Part shown: positions 1-4,235 of the stretch, one piece after another
How the letters are laid out: each line of letters begins with the position of its first letter
How positions within the stretch are numbered: position 1 is the first letter of the stretch
From: Candidatus Hydrogenedentota bacterium
GTDB lineage: Bacteria > Hydrogenedentota > Hydrogenedentia > Hydrogenedentales > CAITNO01
Length of the DNA stretch: 5,971 nt
Assembly: GCA_007124105.1 (NCBI GenBank)
Contig: SLFT01000365.1
Span: forward strand, 1 to 5,971
Direction: 5' to 3'
Translations under genes and position numbers: made by a program
The notes under the pieces: generated by a model
Databases searched by the model: none
What the model was told of the DNA's origin: nothing
Seen by the model: the letters and a program-made list of their open reading frames with translations, nothing else

Positions 1-90
1 GAAGGTGAGCCCGCTGAAGGTGAGCCCGCTGAAGGTGAGCCCGCTGAAGGTGAGCCCGCTGAAGGTGAATCTGTCGAGGGTGAAGACGAC
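1..90 (+). repeat. 15-bp in-frame tandem repeat encoding EGEPA
   Basis: Four perfect copies of gaaggtgagcccgct lie at 1-15, 16-30, 31-45 and 46-60. Two diverged copies follow at 61-75 (EGESV) and 76-90 (EGEDD). The array runs off the left edge, so the total copy number is unknown. It encodes a flexible acidic linker. Identity between copies at the DNA level suggests recent expansion or contraction. Confidence 0.95.
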
Positions 91-639
91 GTGCCCACTG
101 CGGGTGAACTTGACGCCATTGCCGACGAATTGCTCAGTCAGTTTGAACAGTCCGACGGGGATGGAGACGGCAGCCTGAGTTATGACGAGGCGCGAGCTGT
201 CATTTCAGAACTGACGCAAGCACAGTTTAACGCGCTTGACAGCGACGGCGATGGTTATTTAACGCGCGAAGAACTGCTGGCTGCAACCGACGGCCGCATT
301 ACAGTGCCGAATGTTGTCGGCCTGGAACGCAATGAAGCCAATGCCGTCATATCGGCGATCGGTCTGCGGGTTGCCTCCGTAACCCGTGAGTACAGTGACA
401 CGGTTCCCGAGGATCATATTATCCGACAGGTCCCGGAAGCCGGAACACGAGTCGCCGTGAACAGCGGCATTTCCCTTGTCCAATCCAGAGGACCGGAATA
501 TCCCGAGAAGACGGGCTGCGGCTGTTCTTGCAACGATTCTGGAGCTGAAGACGCTAAAGCGCTGCTACAGAAGGTATTCAGCGATTGGCTTCTTATAGGT
601 CTGGCCATGCTGGGACTATGCAGTTGGAGAGTAAAATAA
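1..639 (+). CDS. 3' part of a surface protein: EGEPA repeats, two EF-hands, one PASTA domain, C-terminal anchor
   Basis: The frame is open from base 1 to the TAA at 637-639, so this is the C-terminal 212 residues of a longer protein; the GTG at 91 is internal, not a start. Residues 1-30 are five-residue acidic repeats (EGEPA). Two textbook EF-hand loops follow, DGDGDGSLSYDE (bases 154-189) and DSDGDGYLTREE (238-273), each with D1/D3/D5/G6/E12, so Ca2+ binding is expected. A PASTA domain (about 298-495) shows the VPNVVGL opening, the YSDTVPEDHII core and the AGTRV...SRGP ending. PASTA is best known from Ser/Thr kinases and penicillin-binding proteins, where it can bind peptidoglycan; neither partner is visible here, though the N-terminus is off the window. 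The end is a Cys motif, a hydrophobic segment and WRVK, like a C-terminal sorting signal. I infer an exported, cell-surface Ca2+-binding protein; its exact role is unknown. Confidence 0.85.
   Translation, partial: EGEPAEGEPAEGEPAEGEPAEGESVEGEDDVPTAGELDAIADELLSQFEQSDGDGDGSLSYDEARAVISELTQAQFNALDSDGDGYLTREELLAATDGRITVPNVVGLERNEANAVISAIGLRVASVTREYSDTVPEDHIIRQVPEAGTRVAVNSGISLVQSRGPEYPEKTGCGCSCNDSGAEDAKALLQKVFSDWLLIGLAMLGLCSWRVK
514..636 (+). other. Putative C-terminal sorting/anchor signal (Cys motif, TM segment, basic tail)
   Basis: The last 41 residues are arranged as a GCGCSC motif (514-531), a polar spacer of about 18 residues, a hydrophobic stretch from about W (586) to W (627), and a short tail RVK (628-636). 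This three-part layout matches the general plan of bacterial C-terminal sorting signals of the MYXO-CTERM or Synerg-CTERM kind, in which a short motif precedes one membrane helix and basic residues. The exact motif does not match a family I can name. That it acts as a processed anchor is inference; a plain C-terminal membrane anchor would look similar. Confidence 0.55.
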
Positions 640-720
640 ACCCGTATAAATTGCACGAGTTGTTTACGCGCCTTTTAACGTCAATAGGGTTTGTGTTGAA
701 ATACTGTTGATTGCACTGTG
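640..720. other. Convergent intergenic spacer
   Basis: This short AT-richer stretch lies between the stop of the EF-hand/PASTA gene and the hairpin at the end of the cupin gene. I see no ORF with a ribosome binding site and no T-tract terminator for the plus-strand gene in it. Confidence 0.5.
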
Positions 721-756
721 GGACTTTCTGCCTACTATGGTGTAGGCAGAAAGTCC
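721..756. terminator. Perfect 15-bp hairpin at a convergent gene junction
   Basis: The left arm ggactttctgcctac (721-735) and right arm gtaggcagaaagtcc (742-756) are exact reverse complements with a 6-nt loop. The right arm and loop encode the last residues and TAG stop (737-735) of the minus-strand cupin gene. The hairpin lies between two converging genes, so it may act in both directions or protect 3' ends. No U-run follows on either strand, so a classical intrinsic terminator is not supported by sequence alone. Confidence 0.6.
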
Positions 757-1928
757 TCAAGGTGCGCATAGTTCTTCCGGGCAAGGCCGTTTTCGTTGAA
801 AGGCGCTTCACCGTTGGTGCGCTCGAGGATATCCTGGTCAATATAAAACTCGTTGTGCGGTTTGAACCCGGGGATGGTGAGAATATTGACGAAAACGTCA
901 AGCCCCCTATGCCCCACGCCCGGCGGGATATACACAAAGTCGCCGCGCTTGAGCGCGTGGCGCTCAACATGGCGCAGGTCGGCGAGGTCGGGGTACAGGA
1001 TGATCGCTGCTTCACGGTCTTTGTTGACGATGCCGTAGTCGCCGGGGTCGAGTACGAGGTACATCTCACTCTGGAGCAGTCCGCCGCGACGGGGCTGACA
1101 CGGGTGGAAATGGGTCGAGGACAGCTCGCTGGGAATGTTCACCACGTGCGCGTTCACAAAATTGAGGCCGTCGCCTTCCTGGCCGGGATAGTCCATGTAC
1201 CAGGTGAGTGGAAGCCGTCGCAGCGGCTCGAAATCAAAACTGCAGCCGCCCGCCGTGTCCAGCAGATAACGCAATCGCCGCACTGTTGAAACATGGCGTG
1301 TCTCTCTGTCCCGTTTTTCAATGCTCATGCAGGCGAAAGCGCCGCGCACCTGCACTTCCTCCCCCCCGCAAACAGTAATCTGGTCGCCGGCCATGATGCG
1401 TTCGTAGGAATCTGTCTGCTTCACGGAGAATCCTTGTTCCCGATACACGCCGTACAGCGCCTCAAGGGTCTCCTCGACATGCGTGTCTTGCGACCAGGGG
1501 CGCGGCGCGTGGTCAAGTCCCCAGAGGTAGGCCGCAATATCGCCCACAAATTCCGCGCCCCTGCGGCGGTCAAGGATTAGCTGTACATGGGGCGCGGCTG
1601 CTTCGTTGATGCTTCCCATGCCTTTCTCCAGGATGTCGAGCATGGCGGCGAACCCAGGATTCATCGGTTCGCGTACATAGTCATTTGGCAACGAATTTCC
1701 GTCGCCTTCTTGCGTCCGGTAGCCTTCTGACAACAATATCTCGCCCTCCCCACGATAAAGCCAAAACACGCGCATGCCGCCATGTTCGGCGCGAAGAACG
1801 GTCTCGCCATTCACCTCGGCGGTGTTCAGGATAAGCTCCGGATAGTCTGTCTCAAGTTGTTGTTTTGCGACGGCAAAGCCGTCGGCGTCCTCAACATGGG
1901 CGATTCTGTGTTTACTTGGTAACGGCAT
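735..1928 (-). CDS. Cupin-fold protein of unknown function (397 aa)
   Basis: I place the start at the ATG at 1928-1926, preceded on the minus strand by AGGAGGTT (1948-1941). The frame stays open to 2066, but that extension translates a palindromic repeat and is not credible. The last 140 residues carry a cupin signature: T-H273-F-H275-P, then E288 in SEMYLVL, then G329-DFVYIPPGVG-H340-RGLDVFVN. The second half matches cupin motif 2 (G-x5-P-x-G-x2-H-x3+-N) well. In motif 1 the Glu is separated from HxH by 12 residues rather than the usual 3-4. The HxH/E/H set would form a metal site. The first 260 residues are soluble, with no signal peptide, and I do not recognise them. It lies downstream of a GH2 hydrolase on the same strand, so a role in sugar metabolism (isomerase, epimerase or dioxygenase-like) is possible but unproven. 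Confidence 0.85.
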   Translation of the reverse strand: MPLPSKHRIAHVEDADGFAVAKQQLETDYPELILNTAEVNGETVLRAEHGGMRVFWLYRGEGEILLSEGYRTQEGDGNSLPNDYVREPMNPGFAAMLDILEKGMGSINEAAAPHVQLILDRRRGAEFVGDIAAYLWGLDHAPRPWSQDTHVEETLEALYGVYREQGFSVKQTDSYERIMAGDQITVCGGEEVQVRGAFACMSIEKRDRETRHVSTVRRLRYLLDTAGGCSFDFEPLRRLPLTWYMDYPGQEGDGLNFVNAHVVNIPSELSSTHFHPCQPRRGGLLQSEMYLVLDPGDYGIVNKDREAAIILYPDLADLRHVERHALKRGDFVYIPPGVGHRGLDVFVNILTIPGFKPHNEFYIDQDILERTNGEAPFNENGLARKNYAHLEDFLPTP

Positions 1929-1940
1929 AGTCAGCGTGAT

Positions 1941-1948
1941 AACCTCCT
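1941..1948 (-). promoter_or_regulatory. Ribosome binding site of the cupin gene
   Basis: On the minus strand the sequence reads AGGAGGTT, an almost full anti-Shine-Dalgarno match, 12 nt before the ATG at 1928. The spacing is a little long, but no closer in-frame start codon exists, and this site argues against the upstream ATG at 2066. Confidence 0.8.
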
Positions 1949-1957
1949 TCTTTTTTC

Positions 1958-2114
1958 GTAACTGTCCACTAAGAGACCTCAAAAGAGGCCTGTAGGGTGG
2001 GTGAAGCGAAGCGGAACCCACCGTTCTGCCGCCACACGTTTTCCGGTGGGTTCCGCTTCGCTTCACCCACCCTACAGAATCGGAAATTGTGATTTTGGAA
2101 TACTAGACAGTTAC
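1958..2114. mobile_element. Candidate MITE-like insertion, 157 bp
   Basis: The ends are exact 9-bp terminal inverted repeats, gtaactgtc (1958-1966) and gacagttac (2106-2114). Just outside lie ttttttc (1951-1957) and ctttttc (2115-2121), a 6-of-7 direct repeat that could be a target-site duplication, although T-runs make chance matches easier. The interior holds a perfect 34-bp inverted repeat. There is no transposase or credible ORF, so any movement would need an enzyme in trans. The element lies between the GH2 stop and the cupin ribosome binding site. Removing it leaves a gap of about 35-41 bp, typical of an operon. Confidence 0.5.
1990..2077. repeat. Perfect 34-bp inverted repeat (REP/BIME-like palindrome)
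   Basis: The arm 1990-2023 is the exact reverse complement of 2044-2077, with a 20-nt spacer. Each arm is itself partly symmetric: ggtgggt and acccacc flank a centre holding gcgaagc (2006-2012), a sequence known to form a very stable DNA mini-hairpin. Repeats of the kind tagggtgggt...acccacc are, from general knowledge, found dispersed in intergenic regions of many bacterial genomes and resemble REP elements mobilised by RAYT transposases. In RNA the full palindrome would form a very strong stem between the GH2 and cupin messages. Confidence 0.9.
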
Positions 2115-2126
2115 CTTTTTCATGCA

Positions 2127-3902
2127 TTAGCGTTTGTTGCCGATAAGGTTCGGCAGTAGTTCTCTGTGAATGTTGGCCAACGCCCCGGCGGGGATTTTGG
2201 CCACCTCGCGATCATAACTAAGCAGCCCGTTGATTTCCACCTCCACGTCGGTGGTCTGGGTATACACGCCCGCGGCGATGCCGTCTTGACGCAGCGCGTT
2301 CAGCCGCTCGATGGAACCGCGATAGCGCTCCGTGTATTCGTTCAAGTTTTCGGGCAGTTGCTTGCCATAGCCCCAGTTTTTCTGATCAGGATTCCATAGA
2401 TGACCGTCCACCGGGAACCCATGACCGCCAAATTCGCCCACCACTTTGATGAATTCGTTGAAGCGTTCGGGAGCGAAGGGGAACCGGGGTTCGGGATAGG
2501 CGTGTCCGTCCACAATATCGCCAATGGGGAAGAAATTGCCGCCGCTGGCTATGTTGACCAGGCGACTCGGATCGCGTTGTGCAACCCATCGTCCGACTTC
2601 CATGGTGCGCTGTTGGCCCCAGGCCTCGTTGAAGGGAACCCAGACCACAATGGCGGGACTGTTTTTGAGCGTGTCCATCATGCGCTCGAGTTCAACCATG
2701 AATTGTTGATGATGTTCCTCCGGCCATTGTGCATCCTCCGGGTTTTCATTCAGAAAGGTCCAGGGCGGGTTCTCGCCGCCGCTGGGCTGGTCCTGCCAGA
2801 GCATCATGCCAAGACGGTCGCAATGGTAGTAGTAGCGGCGCGGCTCCACTTTAATATGCTTACGGATCATGTTAAAGCCTGCCGCTTTCAAATATTCAAT
2901 GTCGTACAGCATTGCAGCGTCAGACGGCGGCGTAAGCAGGCCGTCAGGCCACCATCCCTGGTCCAACGTGCCCCAATGAAAAATAGGCGCGCCATTGAGG
3001 GTAAAGCGCAGGTGTCCGTCGGCGTCGCGCGTTTTGCCCACGGTACGAATGCCGGCGTAGGATACCGCCCTGTCTAGCGTGTTTCCCGCGCCGTTCAGCA
3101 GGTGAACGTCAAGGGTATAAAGGTGCGGCGTTTCCGGCGTCCAGAGTTTGGGGTCCTCCAGATAAATGGACAGACCCGTTGCGCTTCCTTCCGCGGACAG
3201 CGCCCTTTCCTCCTTGTCCAGCACGATTACACGAAGGCGCGGCGCACCTTCGGGGCCGTTGACCTTCGCCGCAACACGTATCAGACCGTTTGCCGCGTTT
3301 GTGGTGATATCCAGGTCTTCGATATAGGTTTCGGCGACCTGTTCCAGCCACACCGTCTGCCAGATTCCCGACACGCGGGTATACCATATTCCCTGGGGTT
3401 CGAGCACCTGTTTGCCGCGCAGTTGCCATGCGTCGGTTTCGTCTTCCACGCGCACAACAATCTCGTTTGCGCCCCGCTGAACCGCCCGCGCGACATCAAC
3501 GGCGAAGGGGGTATTGCCGCCCTGATGACTGCACACATGCATATCGTTCACCCAGACGTCGCAGCGGTAGTCTACCGCTTCAAAATTCAGCAACGTCCGT
3601 CTTCCCGCCGTGGACGCCAGTTCGATGGTACGGCGATACCACAGCGCTTCAGCGGGCTGCAGTAGACGTTGTACACCGCTGAGTCTGGATTCCAACGCGA
3701 AGGGAACCAGTATGTGTCCATCCCACTGCTCCGGCGTATTCTTTTCCGCAACAGAGGTAATGGCATACTCCCACAGCCCGTTCAGGTTCTGCCAGTTTTC
3801 CCGCACCAACTGGGGGCGGGGATATTCATACCAGGCATTGTCCGGGGCAACATCGCGCCCCCATCTGGTGCTCAACGCTGTTTTGTAGGGATACATGTCC
3901 AT
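2127..3902 (-). CDS. Glycoside hydrolase family 2 protein (591 aa), beta-galactosidase/beta-glucuronidase-like
   Basis: The start is the ATG at 3902-3900, with GGAGAG (3916-3911) 8 nt upstream. The ATG at 4028 would add an unrelated, poorly translated leader. The order of domains is typical of GH2: a sugar-binding jelly roll (about residues 25-190, starting YPRPQLVRENWQNLNGLWEY and including the LWYRR strand and VWVND), an Ig-like domain (about 195-290, ending YAGIRTVG), and a TIM barrel (about 300-580). The catalytic acid/base is E426 in VPFNEAWGQ (the N-E pair of clan GH-A) and the likely nucleophile is E490 in VVGEFGG. Both are present, so an active retaining exo-beta-glycosidase is expected. 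Substrate (galactoside, glucuronide, mannoside or other) cannot be read from the sequence. There is no signal peptide with this start, so it probably acts in the cytoplasm on imported oligosaccharides. It lacks the extra C-terminal domains of LacZ. The cupin gene follows on the same strand. Confidence 0.9.
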   Translation of the reverse strand: MDMYPYKTALSTRWGRDVAPDNAWYEYPRPQLVRENWQNLNGLWEYAITSVAEKNTPEQWDGHILVPFALESRLSGVQRLLQPAEALWYRRTIELASTAGRRTLLNFEAVDYRCDVWVNDMHVCSHQGGNTPFAVDVARAVQRGANEIVVRVEDETDAWQLRGKQVLEPQGIWYTRVSGIWQTVWLEQVAETYIEDLDITTNAANGLIRVAAKVNGPEGAPRLRVIVLDKEERALSAEGSATGLSIYLEDPKLWTPETPHLYTLDVHLLNGAGNTLDRAVSYAGIRTVGKTRDADGHLRFTLNGAPIFHWGTLDQGWWPDGLLTPPSDAAMLYDIEYLKAAGFNMIRKHIKVEPRRYYYHCDRLGMMLWQDQPSGGENPPWTFLNENPEDAQWPEEHHQQFMVELERMMDTLKNSPAIVVWVPFNEAWGQQRTMEVGRWVAQRDPSRLVNIASGGNFFPIGDIVDGHAYPEPRFPFAPERFNEFIKVVGEFGGHGFPVDGHLWNPDQKNWGYGKQLPENLNEYTERYRGSIERLNALRQDGIAAGVYTQTTDVEVEINGLLSYDREVAKIPAGALANIHRELLPNLIGNKR

Positions 3903-3910
3903 TATTTTCG

Positions 3911-3916
3911 CTCTCC
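3911..3916 (-). promoter_or_regulatory. Ribosome binding site of the GH2 gene
   Basis: On the minus strand GGAGAG lies 8 nt before the ATG at 3902. It selects this start over the ATG at 3896 (14 nt away) and over the far upstream ATG at 4028. Confidence 0.7.
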
Positions 3917-3963
3917 GAATGTGTGGGAGTATTGAACCCGGATAGTTCACCAGATTTCTATTG

Positions 3964-3981
3964 CGTATGCGAATGCGTACG
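3964..3981. promoter_or_regulatory. Imperfect palindrome, possible operator for the GH2 gene
   Basis: The sequence cgtatgcgaatgcgtacg has 12 of 18 positions in dyad symmetry (CGTAnGC...GCnTACG) and overlaps the 8-bp palindrome gtacgtac (3977-3984). It lies about 60-80 bp upstream of the GH2 start, within the likely leader. Sugar-responsive repressors often bind such sites, but no regulator gene is visible, so the assignment is speculative. Confidence 0.25.
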
Positions 3982-4106
3982 TACCGCGTAAACGATATCC
4001 ACTTGGTGACAGGCGTCTTTGCCTGCATCGTATCTCCCGGCAGGTTTCCTCGTGGCGTTCACAGCGCTTGTATACTACAACAAAGACAGCATCAGTTTGA
4101 AATCGC

Positions 4107-4131
4107 TTAAAAATAGGCGTCTCCGGCCTAT
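4107..4131 (-). terminator. Minus-strand hairpin with T-run, possible attenuator in the GH2 leader
   Basis: Read on the minus strand, ATAGGC, a 7-nt loop and GCCTAT form a 6-bp stem that runs straight into a T-run (TATTTTTAAG). This is the shape of a short intrinsic terminator. It lies upstream of the GH2 gene and downstream of a minus-strand TATAAT, so it would be in the 5' leader if that promoter is used. The stem is short, so its strength is doubtful. Confidence 0.3.
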
Positions 4132-4141
4132 GCGCCCCCGT

Positions 4142-4147
4142 ATTATA
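4142..4147 (-). promoter_or_regulatory. Possible -10 element for the GH2 gene
   Basis: The minus strand reads TATAAT exactly at 4147-4142. No good TTGACA-like -35 lies 16-18 bp upstream (the candidate is AATCAA or CAATCA). If used, it would give a leader of roughly 230 nt before the GH2 start, passing through the hairpin and the palindrome. Confidence 0.3.
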
Positions 4148-4182
4148 TTGATTTGACGTGTGATTGATTGTTATGGTTCTAG

Positions 4183-4188
4183 TATAAG
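4183..4188 (+). promoter_or_regulatory. Possible -10 element for the propeller gene
   Basis: TATAAG at this position matches the -10 consensus at five of six bases and lies about 48 bp before the ATG at 4236. The hexamer 17 bp upstream is GTGATT, a weak -35. The call rests on position and AT-rich context. Confidence 0.3.
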
Positions 4189-4221
4189 TTGCGGGTAGTG
4201 CCCGTTTCGGATAAATATATT

Positions 4222-4227
4222 AAGGAG
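4222..4227 (+). promoter_or_regulatory. Ribosome binding site of the propeller-methyltransferase gene
   Basis: AAGGAG lies 8 nt before the ATG at 4236. It supports that start over the in-frame ATG at 4248. Confidence 0.85.
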
Positions 4228-4235
4228 ACCTATCA

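Larger units (their letters stand above)
3903..4235. other. Divergent control region between the GH2 and propeller genes
   Basis: This 333-bp stretch separates two genes that read away from each other, so it should hold both promoters. Its part from about 4080 to 4235 is markedly AT-richer than the coding flanks. It contains an imperfect palindrome near 3964-3981, a minus-strand hairpin plus T-run near 4107-4131, a minus-strand TATAAT (4147-4142) and a plus-strand TATAAG (4183-4188). I see no convincing small gene or RNA gene in it. Confidence 0.7.

Noticed and set aside
91..93. GTG at 91 as the true start of the EF-hand/PASTA gene
   Set aside because: The frame is open upstream to base 1 through in-frame EGEPA repeats, which are clearly part of the protein, and no ribosome binding site precedes it.
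711..1289. Plus-strand 192-residue open frame
   Set aside because: It is antisense to the cupin gene, begins in the hairpin region without a ribosome binding site, and shows no recognisable domain.
1929..2066. N-terminal extension of the cupin protein from an ATG at 2066
   Set aside because: The extra 46 residues translate the palindromic element, there is no ribosome binding site at 2066, and AGGAGGTT precedes the ATG at 1928.
1990..2077. Palindromic repeat as a CRISPR array or riboswitch
   Set aside because: There are only two arms, inverted rather than direct, with one spacer, and no conserved aptamer-like pattern.
2400..3077. Plus-strand 225-residue open frame
   Set aside because: It is antisense to the catalytic barrel of the GH2 gene and has no start signal.
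3903..4028. N-terminal extension of the GH2 protein from an ATG at 4028
   Set aside because: The extra 42 residues are Arg-rich without a signal peptide or family similarity; the start at 3902 has a well-spaced GGAGAG and begins near the usual GH2 N-terminus.
4192..4207. Small hairpin cggg-tagtg-cccg followed by ttt before the propeller gene
   Set aside because: The stem is only 4 bp and the T-run three bases, too weak to call a terminator or regulator.
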